From Candidatus Gastranaerophilales bacterium (GTDB lineage Bacteria; Cyanobacteriota; Vampirovibrionia; Gastranaerophilales; Gastranaerophilaceae): a DNA stretch of 52,596 bases. The notes beneath the pieces are model-generated. The model ran no database searches and was not told the DNA's origin. It worked only from the letters and a program-made list of their open reading frames with translations. Both the position numbers and the translations under genes were made by a program. Positions within the stretch are counted from its first letter, which is position 1; each line of letters starts with the position of its first letter. Below are positions 16,470 through 24,871 of this stretch, in pieces. The stretch spans positions 1-52,596 of the forward strand of contig CALVFU010000008.1 of NCBI GenBank assembly GCA_944326905.1, in the 5' to 3' direction.

Positions 16470-17516
16470 ATGAAAAAAAAATCTGTAAATAATATTTTAA
16501 ATAAAGCACAAAAATATCATACACTTGAAAAAGATGAAGTTTTGCAGCTTATAGAAAGCAGCGGGAACGAATTATATAATGCAGCAAATGAAGTAAGAAA
16601 AGAATGTACAGGAGACGGGGTTTATATAAGAGCACTGATTGAATTTTCAAACTACTGTACCCGAACTTGTTACTATTGCGGCTTAAGGGCTGCTAATAAA
16701 AAAATCCACCGATATAGAATGGATTTTAATGAAATTATCGCATCTGCAAATAATGCTTTTCAAAAGGGATTTAGGACAGTTGTTTTACAATCAGGTGAAG
16801 ATGCAGGTTTTAGCCTGGAGGAATTATGCCGTATTATAAAAGAGATTAAAAATAATGATATGGCAGTGACATTAAGTATCGGTGAAAAAACTTACGAAGA
16901 GTATAAAGAATTAAAAAATGCAGGTGCTGATAGGTATTTACTAAGGATTGAGACAACAAACAGAGAACTTTATCAAAAATATCATCCAAATATGAGTTTT
17001 GAAAACAGGTTAAGGTGTCTGGAGAACTTGCGTACTTTAGGATATGAAGTCGGCACCGGGTCATTAATAGGACTTGATGGGCAAACAATAGAAATGATTG
17101 CAGATGATATTCTCTTTTTTAAAAATATTAATGCCGATATGATAGGTATAGGTGTTTTTATTCCTCATCCAGATACTCCTTTAGGGATAACTGATGCAGG
17201 TGATTTTGACCTTGCCTTGAAAGCTGTTGCTATAACACGCCTGCTTTTGCCTGATATAAATATTCCGGCGACTACGGCAATGGAAACATTAATGCCAAAC
17301 GGCAGAAGTCTTGTTTTATCAGCAGGTGCAAATGTTGTTATGCTTAACGCTGCAGAAAATAATGAACACAAAAAAGATTATAGTATTTATCCTGATAAAG
17401 CTGGGGTTAATGAGAGTTTAGATTTAAGTCTTACGAAACTTAAAAAAATACTTGTACCTATAGAGCGTAATATATTAATATCCAAAGGTTTTAGAGTAGA
17501 TAATAAAACTGTTTAA
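16470..17516 (+). CDS. hydE: [FeFe] hydrogenase maturase HydE (radical SAM)
   Basis: Radical-SAM enzyme that helps build the dithiomethylamine/CO/CN ligands of the H-cluster. The SAM-binding CTRTCYYCGLR is a C-x3-C-x2-C motif followed by the HydE-like K-I-H-R-Y-R-M. Further HydE-like blocks: VVLQSGED, LSIGEKTYEEY, GADRYLLRIET, FENRLRCL, GTGSLIGLDGQT, IGIGVFIPHPDTPL and NIPATTAMETL. Related BioB and PylB lack this combination. Length 348 aa is typical. No SD; a TATAAA/TAATAT region lies 9-20 nt upstream. HydF, HydG and the hydrogenase are not in the window. Its presence implies H2-linked anaerobic metabolism. Confidence 0.92.
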   Translation: MKKKSVNNILNKAQKYHTLEKDEVLQLIESSGNELYNAANEVRKECTGDGVYIRALIEFSNYCTRTCYYCGLRAANKKIHRYRMDFNEIIASANNAFQKGFRTVVLQSGEDAGFSLEELCRIIKEIKNNDMAVTLSIGEKTYEEYKELKNAGADRYLLRIETTNRELYQKYHPNMSFENRLRCLENLRTLGYEVGTGSLIGLDGQTIEMIADDILFFKNINADMIGIGVFIPHPDTPLGITDAGDFDLALKAVAITRLLLPDINIPATTAMETLMPNGRSLVLSAGANVVMLNAAENNEHKKDYSIYPDKAGVNESLDLSLTKLKKILVPIERNILISKGFRVDNKTV

Positions 17517-17585
17517 TATTTAATAGTCAATTTTTATTACTAGTTTAACTTTATTATTGTATAAGGTTATGAAAGGAAAAATAAG

Positions 17586-18410
17586 ATGATAAATAAAGTA
17601 TTAAATACTGTCAGTACTAATGTTGTTAAACCTCCGATTGCTAGTGTGGTTAACAGGTCAGAAAACAAGTTTGTTCAGCCGGATTTAAAACCAGTAGACG
17701 GCGTGTATGGCAAGGCGCTTGTTACTGGTTCTGATTTTGATAATTTAGATGTTCTGTTTGAAACTCTTAAAGATAAAGACGGTAAAGAGTTCGCTGATGC
17801 GGCTTATAAAGGGCTTGTTAAAATAATGGGGCTTGAAGGCTCTGCACCTTCCAAAATTACGTGGGAAAAGAATGAAGGTCGTCCAATAATAGGTGATTAC
17901 AGGTTTTATAATAATACAATTGTATTTTATACGGACTATTTTTTTAAACAGGATAAGGCAGAACAGCTTGCCACAATAGCGCATGAGCTTACGCACTGTA
18001 AGCAGACAGTTAATGTTTTATGTACAGAAGGGATCCCTGTTGAACGGTATGCGTATGCATTCGCAGTGTCCGATTTGCGTGCGGCGCTTGTTCGAAATCC
18101 GCATATTATTGATGCAATGAAAAAAGCAAAAGCGGCAGGTAAAGAAAAAGAATTAACAAAATATCTAATTTCACAATGGACGCTTAAAACTGCCGACGAG
18201 CTTAAAGAAGCACACGCATATACCCTTGCTCTGCCGAAACATCCGTTTAATTCACCCGCAGGTAAGAAGGCGCAGTTGGATTTGCAGGCGCAGTTTAATT
18301 ACAATGGGGCGGATATGACTACTTATAACGTATGCCCCTTAGAAAAAGAGGCAAGAATAGCTGAAAAAATGATTATCACACTTTATAAAAATTACAATAA
18401 CCAAGTATAA
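17586..18410 (+). CDS. Putative HELTH zinc metalloprotease, no signal peptide
   Basis: 274 aa. After about 35 polar residues comes a single domain with HELTH (H133-H137) preceded by a hydrophobic strand, the classic zincin active site. A C-terminal LEKEARIAEKM (about 252-262) could give a third ligand Glu. No secretion signal. The start MINKVLN resembles that of the other metalloprotease (12804) but the bodies do not obviously align. SD gaaagga precedes the ATG. It is convergent with the secreted-paralog pair, with only an AT stem (about 18407-18422) between. Substrate unknown. Confidence 0.7.
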   Translation: MINKVLNTVSTNVVKPPIASVVNRSENKFVQPDLKPVDGVYGKALVTGSDFDNLDVLFETLKDKDGKEFADAAYKGLVKIMGLEGSAPSKITWEKNEGRPIIGDYRFYNNTIVFYTDYFFKQDKAEQLATIAHELTHCKQTVNVLCTEGIPVERYAYAFAVSDLRAALVRNPHIIDAMKKAKAAGKEKELTKYLISQWTLKTADELKEAHAYTLALPKHPFNSPAGKKAQLDLQAQFNYNGADMTTYNVCPLEKEARIAEKMIITLYKNYNNQV

Positions 18411-18429
18411 TTTGAATTATAACTTTTTA

Positions 18430-19482
18430 TTATAATCTATTGTTTGTATTGTGTTTGTTCGTTTCTGCTGTTTCTTTTAAGGTTTCTTTGCTATTCTTTT
18501 CCTGTTTTAGAGGGGTAATTTCGTTGTCGTGTGATTGTTCTTGAGTTTCTTCTGTTTTATACTGTTTAAATTCGGTTTGATTTACAGGATGTATAGTTTC
18601 ATCCTGAGTACCAAGCCGCTTATTAATAATTTTTTCAAATTCGACAAATGTATCGTGCCCGACCAATTGTTCCATCATAGAACGTTTTTCATAAAAATCT
18701 CCGCGGGCTTTAATTTGCTGATCAATAGCATCTCTATAGAATGCATCTGTAACCAATAATACATCTTTGGGCGCATCTTGAGCTGCTCTGTAGTTTGTAT
18801 ATCTCTGCTGAACCATTCGGCTTGTAAGATCATATATTTGTCTTGTAGTCATATAATCATAATAAATATCAACAATTTTTTGCTGCAAATCATCAACTTT
18901 TCTTACAAGTATAATCATGTCGGCATCGCCGACTTTTGTATATTTATAATTCAAGGCCTTTGTGTCTTGAGACATTATCCCCAGAGTGTTTCCTCCGATT
19001 AACGATGCACAAGATAAAAGTGCGTTGCCTGTTCCTGCTCCGACTAATGTAGACATGCCAGCTATTGTCTGCAGTACATTTTTAATAGCAGTATTAGTAG
19101 GCTTATCTTTGTCAGGATTAGAGAGTTTGTAGAGGGCATATTTAACAGTATCGCTGCGTGTTGCTGCCCCCTGCCAGAGAACGGACAGGTCTGTCATCAT
19201 TGTATCGTAATCGCCTTCTACTGCTTGAGCAAACTCTTTTGACATACGTTTTATGCTTAAATCAGCATAAGTTATACCCGGGGTGTTTATATCATTTTTT
19301 TCTTCTTGTTTTGCCGTTGTAGTCTTAATTTTTACTTCATAATCAGCTTTTACTTCCGGGGTATCTGTTGTACCTACTCTGTAAGCCGGCGGGTGCAGAG
19401 TATTTATATCTGCATATTCAGAGGTGTACCCTGCGATATTTGCTGCTAAAACTATGCATACTGTTAAAAATTTTTTAAGCAT
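18430..19482 (-). CDS. Secreted protein of unknown function, paralog 2 of tandem pair
   Basis: 350 aa with a signal peptide (residues 1-18 or so, KKFLTVCIVLAANIAGYTS). A mature helical domain follows: DLSVLWQGAA...ALYKLSNPD, a Gly-rich hydrophobic stretch (TIAGMSTLVGAGTGNALL), then LVRKVDDLQQKIVDIYYDYMTTRQ and long helices. The C-terminal 60 residues are polar, Glu/Lys/Thr-rich and probably disordered. It aligns block by block with the upstream gene (see there), so the two arose by duplication. The SD (aaagg) lies in the last codons of the upstream gene, giving tight coupling. Periplasmic or outer-membrane location is inferred. Family not recognised; the long helices loosely recall TolC-like proteins. 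Confidence 0.75.
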   Translation of the reverse strand: MLKKFLTVCIVLAANIAGYTSEYADINTLHPPAYRVGTTDTPEVKADYEVKIKTTTAKQEEKNDINTPGITYADLSIKRMSKEFAQAVEGDYDTMMTDLSVLWQGAATRSDTVKYALYKLSNPDKDKPTNTAIKNVLQTIAGMSTLVGAGTGNALLSCASLIGGNTLGIMSQDTKALNYKYTKVGDADMIILVRKVDDLQQKIVDIYYDYMTTRQIYDLTSRMVQQRYTNYRAAQDAPKDVLLVTDAFYRDAIDQQIKARGDFYEKRSMMEQLVGHDTFVEFEKIINKRLGTQDETIHPVNQTEFKQYKTEETQEQSHDNEITPLKQEKNSKETLKETAETNKHNTNNRL

Positions 19483-19485
19483 TTA

Positions 19486-20292
19486 TTATTTACCTTTAAA
19501 TAAAGCTGAATTAAAGTCATACTGATATAACTCAAGTTTGTCTACTGCTGTTTTGCCTGCCAGTCTTTGAAGTTCTGTGTGATATTTTTTTGCTGCCTGC
19601 TCGAGTTTATATTCTTCTATATACATGTTGTCATAAAGAGAAGAGGACAAAGAAATGTCCAGTATATCGTTGCTTTCGATAGCTTTTGAATAGTTTTTAC
19701 TGTATAAAATCATTTTGGAACGCGTGATTTTTAATTGATTAAGCGTATTTTTATAATTGTAATAAGATGCGATTATTTTATCTTGCAGCTCTTCTACAAG
19801 ACTTGCTAGCTGTATAAGTTCAGTATCGGTCAAAGGTACTTCCTGAGGGGTATTTTTTTTATTAATAAGTGATTGTGCAAGGCGTCCGGCAGAAAATGCT
19901 GCAGTTTGTACAGTTGGGTGCTGCCCCATTACACTTGGTACAAAAGATGCTCCAGATATTACTGCGGATAAAGTTTTTGCCATAAAGGAGGAATGTATTC
20001 TCTTTTGGCTGTCCGGGCTTGCCAGCTTTTTTAAGGCAAATTCTATTACCGGGTTATTTGCAACGGTTCCATGCCATAAAATTTCTAAATCTGCAAGGTC
20101 TTTCTTCCGCTGGGTATCAATCAGCATTTGCAGTGTAACATCATCTTTTATAAGTAATGAGCCGGATATTTTTTTAGGGGTTGTATCTACATTAATTTTT
20201 TCTTTTTTGTCCACATGAAGAAAAACCTCTTCACTTTGGCAAGGGATAAAAGAGAATATTATTAAAACAATCACCAATACCCATTTTTTCAT
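19486..20292 (-). CDS. Secreted protein of unknown function, paralog 1 of tandem pair
   Basis: 268 aa with an N-terminal signal peptide (WVLVIVLIIFSFIPCQS). Blocks shared in order with the downstream gene: DLADLEILWHGT, ALKKLASPD, a Gly/Ser-rich hydrophobic segment (AVISGASFVPSVMG), then LVEELQDKIIASYYNYKNT and a helical C-terminal part. The Cys in FIPC is not a convincing lipobox. The gene ends 3 nt before the start of its paralog. It lacks an SD, and a TATAAA lies 6 nt before the ATG, so it may be transcribed as a leaderless two-gene unit even though the alpha-mannosidase lies just upstream. Function unknown; not assigned to a family. Confidence 0.75.
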   Translation of the reverse strand: MKKWVLVIVLIIFSFIPCQSEEVFLHVDKKEKINVDTTPKKISGSLLIKDDVTLQMLIDTQRKKDLADLEILWHGTVANNPVIEFALKKLASPDSQKRIHSSFMAKTLSAVISGASFVPSVMGQHPTVQTAAFSAGRLAQSLINKKNTPQEVPLTDTELIQLASLVEELQDKIIASYYNYKNTLNQLKITRSKMILYSKNYSKAIESNDILDISLSSSLYDNMYIEEYKLEQAAKKYHTELQRLAGKTAVDKLELYQYDFNSALFKGK

Positions 20293-20298
20293 ACTAAT

Positions 20299-20304
20299 TT
20301 TATA
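20299..20304 (-). promoter_or_regulatory. -10 box of the secreted-paralog pair
   Basis: On the minus strand TATAAA lies 6 nt before the start codon at 20292. The -35 candidate (TAGATT, 17-nt spacer) matches weakly. It suggests a leaderless transcript. Confidence 0.4.
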
Positions 20305-20338
20305 TCATACAAAAAGCCAAAAATCTAATCTTTATAGA

Positions 20339-22432
20339 TTAAAATCCTAAACAGATATAATTATAAATTTTGTCTATTGCTTCTTTAGGCGGAATATCAA
20401 AGCAAAGCCATACTTCTTGTTCAATAGTTTTCAACAGCTGCCCGTCCGGGGTTTCAATCGGCGGTCCGGCTGGAGTTGAGCGTGAAGAGTTTTTAGGATT
20501 AGATATTACGCCGGTGGCTCTTAATAGACTTAAACGAAGCTCATTCTTATATACTTCATATTGAGTAATGCCTCTAAGCACAGCCCCAAGACCGTCAGCG
20601 CCGGCATATCTTTGACACGGAGCAGTATTTGTAGGCGCTTCAACTCCACGTTTTTGCGGCAAATTATCTCTTATATTATAATCAGGATTAAATCTCCTTT
20701 TTATTATTCTGTCCATATCTTCTGATAATGTTTCTTTAACCGGCTCGCCTAAGTCTATACACATAAAAAGCTGATGATTTTTTGTTTTGTTATTTATCAG
20801 AAAATGAAATTTTGCAAAATCACTATCAGCATCAATTGATATTTCAAGTTTTATATTCTTTTCAAATATAGCTTCCAGTATAACTCTAATATCGGATTGA
20901 AATTTTAATTTGGTAGATTTTAGTTTAAGAATTTGACCTTCATCACATTTTACAGGACCTCTGTTATAACTGTCGCCATAATCTTTGAAATCCCTAAGAT
21001 ATATATTTACTTCTCTATTTACGGATTTAAACTTAATTGTGTTCTCTGCTTCAACATAAACTTTACCGCTTAGTGTTTTATTGTCTCCTGTGACTTTTTT
21101 ATCAGGTGACGCCGGAATTAAATTGTTTTCGCCTACATTTATCCCTTTTACATACTCCAAAACTTTATAAATTTTTTGATAATCCTCAGTTACTGGTATT
21201 CTTTTTATATCTGTTAGTAAGTATTCTGGAAATCCTTTATAAATATTATAAACAATATCGTTTTTATTTTTTTTATATTTTATTCTTTCAATAACTCCGC
21301 TGAAGCTTGCACTTCCAAGGTTTATAATTTTATCTTCCAGCTTTTTTTCAAAACGAATTTCAGAAAGTGCAGAGTTGCAAATCTGCATAATTTTTTTGTA
21401 TCTTAAAATGTTTTCACTGTGTGTATCATCTGTAGAACATCCGCATATACTATCGTGTGCCTGATTTTTGAGAAGCAGTTTATATCCGTATTTTAAAATT
21501 GTTCCATATTTAGGTAAAAGATTATAGTAATTTATGAGTTTTTCTAATTTCTCAAGTTCGTACTCTGCAATTACATTTGCTCGTTTAATATCTGCTCTGG
21601 AAGAATACGAACCCTCTAATGTAAAAGTAAGTGAATTATCTCTCAATTCACCTTTATGAACAATTTTATAATTATTTTTTACTTCTTTTAAATAATCAAA
21701 TATTGACCCAAGCTCTATAGTATAATCTTCTAATAAACTATTTATTTTATTAATTTGTGCTTTTATATCTGATGGAATGCCAAGGTGGTCTGCTCCTATT
21801 GGAAGAAGCAGTGTATTTGATGATTTTAAGGCGATTTTATCGAGATTATTTTTCAAAAATTCAGTTTTCTTATCAATTGATAAATTTGCAGTAAAAATAT
21901 CCATAAAATATCCCCTGATAAGGTTTACTGTGTTAATTTGCGTTCCGCTTTGAGATTGCCATACAAATTCAGAAGGCAAATCTCCGCACCCGCGCCAAAC
22001 GATACATTCATTTAGACCGTAGTCCTTTAGAATTTTAATTATTCCATCAGAGTGTCCAAAAGTATCAGGTAAATAGCCGGTAAACGTATTACAGCCAAAT
22101 TCTCTTGCAATTTCTAATCCATACTTCAAATTTTTTTTAAATAGATTACTGTTTGTTAAAAATTCATCTATAAGACAGTAAAAAGGACCGATAAAGAGTT
22201 TTTTATCTTTAATTAAACGGCGGATATTTGTTTCCATTTCAGGACGCATTTCAAGGTAATCTAAAAGAGCTGCAGTTTGACCATCAAAATAGAATGATGG
22301 GATTAAATTACTATTTAATGACTCTATAACCTCATCAAAAACTCTTAAGAGACGCATTCTGAATACTTCAAACTCTCTATACCACTCTCTATCCCAATGC
22401 GTATGCAGATATGCAATTACCCGTTTTTTCAT
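20339..22432 (-). CDS. Glycoside hydrolase family 38 alpha-mannosidase
   Basis: Zn-dependent alpha-mannosidase, cytoplasmic (no signal peptide), 697 aa. The N-terminal (beta/alpha) barrel starts with HTHWDREWY (H12, D14 as zinc ligands by family analogy), then FYFDGQTAALLDYLE and GYLPDTFGHSDG, whose Asp (D123) is the expected nucleophile/zinc ligand. The AHDSICGCSTDDTH block supplies the fourth ligand. C-terminal beta domains follow (ADGLGAVLRGITQYEV). Shorter than many GH38 enzymes. SD aaagga 6 nt before the ATG. It lies 31 bp downstream of purA in the minus-strand cluster. Likely trims mannosides taken up from host or diet glycans; specificity not readable. Confidence 0.9.
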   Translation of the reverse strand: MKKRVIAYLHTHWDREWYREFEVFRMRLLRVFDEVIESLNSNLIPSFYFDGQTAALLDYLEMRPEMETNIRRLIKDKKLFIGPFYCLIDEFLTNSNLFKKNLKYGLEIAREFGCNTFTGYLPDTFGHSDGIIKILKDYGLNECIVWRGCGDLPSEFVWQSQSGTQINTVNLIRGYFMDIFTANLSIDKKTEFLKNNLDKIALKSSNTLLLPIGADHLGIPSDIKAQINKINSLLEDYTIELGSIFDYLKEVKNNYKIVHKGELRDNSLTFTLEGSYSSRADIKRANVIAEYELEKLEKLINYYNLLPKYGTILKYGYKLLLKNQAHDSICGCSTDDTHSENILRYKKIMQICNSALSEIRFEKKLEDKIINLGSASFSGVIERIKYKKNKNDIVYNIYKGFPEYLLTDIKRIPVTEDYQKIYKVLEYVKGINVGENNLIPASPDKKVTGDNKTLSGKVYVEAENTIKFKSVNREVNIYLRDFKDYGDSYNRGPVKCDEGQILKLKSTKLKFQSDIRVILEAIFEKNIKLEISIDADSDFAKFHFLINNKTKNHQLFMCIDLGEPVKETLSEDMDRIIKRRFNPDYNIRDNLPQKRGVEAPTNTAPCQRYAGADGLGAVLRGITQYEVYKNELRLSLLRATGVISNPKNSSRSTPAGPPIETPDGQLLKTIEQEVWLCFDIPPKEAIDKIYNYICLGF

Positions 22433-22463
22433 TAACTATCCTTTAAATCCGAAAAACTAATTA

Positions 22464-23741
22464 TTATTTTCGCCAAATTGTTTGTTCTCTGTCAGGACCA
22501 ACGCTTACGATAGATATAGGAACTTCAAGTATTTCTTCAAGGCGGCTTATATATTTTTTGGCGTTTTTAGGAAGTTTATCGTACTCTCTTACTTTTGAAA
22601 TATCAGAACACCAGCCGGGATAAGTTTCGTATATCGGCTCAAAATATTTATGAGTATATACATCAGTTGGGTAATATTTTGTGATTTCACCTGTTCGGAT
22701 GTTTTTATAAGCTGTGCATATTTTTATTTCTTTGAAGGTATCAAATACATCTAACTTTGTGAGTGCAACTTGTGTAATCCCGCCGGCTTGAACTGCGTAT
22801 CGCATAGTTACAGCATCAAACCAGCCGCACCTGCGCGGACGCCCGGTTGTAACTCCAAATTCATGTCCTACGTCACGGATATGTTTACCTGTCTCATCAT
22901 TTAATTCAGTTACAAAAGGTCCTTCTCCGACACGTGTAACATAAGCTTTAGCAACACCAATGACATCATCTATCATTTTAGGACCATAGCCGCTGCCTAC
23001 TGCTGCACCGCCGCCTATTGGATTAGAGCTTGTTACAAACGGGTAAGTCCCCCAGTCTATATCAAGCATTACACCTTGAGCACCTTCAAATAAAATGTTA
23101 TCATTTTTATGTTCATACAAAAATTTCTGCAAATCAAAACATACATAAGGTTTAAAAATCTCAGCGTATTTCTTACACAAATCTATTATACAGTCTTTTG
23201 AGTACTCATCTAAACCATAAACCTTTGAGAGTATTTTATTTTTTAGCGGCAGAATTACATCAAGCTTTTCAGACAGGGTTTCTTCGTCATATAGATCTTG
23301 AATTTTAAGCCCAATTCTTGCAGCTTTATCAGTGTAAGTTGGACCTATACCTTTTTTTGTTGTTCCTATTTTCCCTTTGCCAGCGTGCTCCTCGTTATAA
23401 CCGTCTGCCTCAATATGATATGGCATGGTTACAGAAGCGAGTGAGCTTATTTTTAAACCTGTTAAATCTACACCTTGTTGTTTTAGTTCGTCAATTTCTG
23501 CCTTAAATGATTCGGGATGAATAACAGTACCTGTTCCTATCAGACAAAATTTATTTTTGTATAAAATACCAGAAGGAACAAGATGGAATTTGTAAGTAAC
23601 ATCATCAGCTACGACCGTATGACCGGCATTACAGCCGCCTTGGTATCTTATGATAAAGTCGGCTCTATTTGCCAAGATATCTGTAATTTTAGCTTTGCCC
23701 TCGTCACCCCATTGCGCACCGATGACAACTTTATTCGTCAT
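22464..23741 (-). CDS. purA: Adenylosuccinate synthetase
   Basis: Joins IMP and Asp using GTP in AMP synthesis. Starts VVIGAQWGDEGKAKITD (P-loop-like GTP site, catalytic Asp13), QGGCNAGHTVV (His41-type residue), GTTKKGIGPTYTDK, GVMLDIDWGTYPFVTSSNP, and TTGRPRRCGWFD. 425 aa, normal. One substitution is visible: GDEGKA where most enzymes have GDEGKG. Start from aggggtagg before the ATG. It ends 31 bp before the mannosidase and begins just after the small Cys-rich gene, probably co-transcribed with both. Confidence 0.97.
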   Translation of the reverse strand: MTNKVVIGAQWGDEGKAKITDILANRADFIIRYQGGCNAGHTVVADDVTYKFHLVPSGILYKNKFCLIGTGTVIHPESFKAEIDELKQQGVDLTGLKISSLASVTMPYHIEADGYNEEHAGKGKIGTTKKGIGPTYTDKAARIGLKIQDLYDEETLSEKLDVILPLKNKILSKVYGLDEYSKDCIIDLCKKYAEIFKPYVCFDLQKFLYEHKNDNILFEGAQGVMLDIDWGTYPFVTSSNPIGGGAAVGSGYGPKMIDDVIGVAKAYVTRVGEGPFVTELNDETGKHIRDVGHEFGVTTGRPRRCGWFDAVTMRYAVQAGGITQVALTKLDVFDTFKEIKICTAYKNIRTGEITKYYPTDVYTHKYFEPIYETYPGWCSDISKVREYDKLPKNAKKYISRLEEILEVPISIVSVGPDREQTIWRK

Positions 23742-23746
23742 ATTGC

Positions 23747-23944
23747 CTACCCCTGTTGCTGTTTAGCTTTTTTTGCAGCCTGTTTTGCCTGAACATCAAG
23801 CATTGAATTATAAGCAAGCATATATACTGCACAAAGCTTATAATTTTTTAAATACCAAGCACAATTTTCCTGCATACATACAATTTCAACCTGCGAGCCT
23901 ACACTCATTAAAGGACATAAACTAACCTGTCTTTCTCCTGACAT
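23747..23944 (-). CDS. Small four-cysteine protein (65 aa)
   Basis: Cys residues at 10, 23, 28 and 38 in the pattern CPLMS-x8-C-x4-CAWY-x6-CA suggest a small metal site (zinc or Fe-S). Short proteins with a CP-x-x-S ... C ... CAW ... CA pattern are, from memory, widespread in anaerobes; I cannot name the family. The C-terminus is Ala/Lys/Gln-rich. A strong SD (caggag) precedes the ATG. It sits 3 bp downstream of the NfnA-like gene and 5 bp upstream of purA, so it is in the same operon. Function unknown; a redox or metal-handling partner of the flavoprotein is a guess. Confidence 0.8.
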   Translation of the reverse strand: MSGERQVSLCPLMSVGSQVEIVCMQENCAWYLKNYKLCAVYMLAYNSMLDVQAKQAAKKAKQQQG

Positions 23945-23947
23945 AAA

Positions 23948-24784
23948 TTATACTCTCCTGTTTAGTAAATTACAATTCTCATCACGTTTGTGTTCATAAT
24001 CTTTATAAATAGATGTTCGATTAATAACTTCATCAAAATCAATCTGATGAGCATCAAAATCTGGTCCGTCTACACACGCAAATTTAACTTTTCCTCCGAC
24101 TGTTAAACGGCAAGCTCCGCACATGCCCGTGCCATCAACCATTATTGGGTTCATACTTGCTTCTGTATATATATTTTTATCTCTAGTTAAATCTGCAACG
24201 GCTTTCATCATTGGCATTGGACCAACGGCTATTACATAATCTATTTCTTCTTGGTTTATCAGCTGCTCAAGGACGCCTGTAACAAAACCTTTTTCGCCCA
24301 AGGAGCCATCGTTAGTTGTTATATATAATTCAGTGCAGGCATTTTGCATTTTATCCTGCCAGAAAATCAAGTCTTTTGTTCTTGCACCCATAATCATATA
24401 AACTTTATTGCCGGCATCTTTAAAGGCTTTAGATATAAGATAACATGGTGCGGCGCCATAACCTCCGGCGACACAGACTACAGTTCCGTACTTCTTTATA
24501 TGTGTAGGGGTTCCTAAAGGTCCGACTAAGTCAACTAATTCATCACCGACTTTAAATTGTGCAAGTTTCTTTGTTGAATAACCTACCGCCATAAAAACTA
24601 TAGTTAAAATACCTTTTTCTTTATCAACATCAGCGATTGTAAGCGGAATCCTTTCTCCGTCTTTTTCAACACGCAGAATTATAAACTGACCGGCTTTAGC
24701 ATTCCTTACAACATAAGGTGCTTCTATTTCCAGTTCATATTGGTTTGAACACAACTCTCTTTTTGATAATATTTTATAACTCAT
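23948..24784 (-). CDS. NfnA/SudB-like ferredoxin-NADP reductase subunit
   Basis: FAD/NAD(P)-binding [2Fe-2S] flavoprotein of the NfnA / sulfide dehydrogenase beta / DHOD electron-transfer family. The N-terminal FAD domain includes ERIPLTIADVD, the nucleotide domain has VAGGYGAAPC, and the C-terminal VDGTGMCGACRLTVGG...FACVDGPDFD carries one Asp and three Cys, the unusual ligand set known for NfnA. About 279 aa. Start ATG 24784 is preferred over TTG 24790, since gagag lies upstream. The partner subunit NfnB (GltA-like) is not adjacent; purA and a small Cys protein follow instead. Likely role: electron bifurcation or NADPH supply with ferredoxin. Without NfnB the exact enzyme is uncertain. Confidence 0.85.
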   Translation of the reverse strand: MSYKILSKRELCSNQYELEIEAPYVVRNAKAGQFIILRVEKDGERIPLTIADVDKEKGILTIVFMAVGYSTKKLAQFKVGDELVDLVGPLGTPTHIKKYGTVVCVAGGYGAAPCYLISKAFKDAGNKVYMIMGARTKDLIFWQDKMQNACTELYITTNDGSLGEKGFVTGVLEQLINQEEIDYVIAVGPMPMMKAVADLTRDKNIYTEASMNPIMVDGTGMCGACRLTVGGKVKFACVDGPDFDAHQIDFDEVINRTSIYKDYEHKRDENCNLLNRRV

Positions 24785-24811
24785 TTCCAAACTCTCTTGG
24801 GTTACCCACTT

Positions 24812-24865
24812 ATTTTAGCATAAAAAGCAAAATAAGTTAAACATTTTTTCAGTTCATGTTACAAT
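24812..24865. promoter_or_regulatory. Divergent promoters with overlapping -35 boxes
   Basis: Minus promoter for the nfnA-purA cluster: TTAACT (24835-24840 on plus coordinates), 17-nt spacer, TAAAAT (24812-24817). Plus promoter for the bioD-like gene: TTAAAC (24837-24842), 17-nt spacer, TACAAT (24860-24865), ending 6 nt before the ATG. The two -35 hexamers overlap, so polymerases should exclude each other. Confidence 0.55.
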
Positions 24866-24871
24866 TTAGCT

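Noticed and set aside
22464..23741. PurA GDEGKA substitution as a loss of function
   Set aside because: All other active-site blocks are intact and Gly-to-Ala at this site is conservative; probably a lineage variant.
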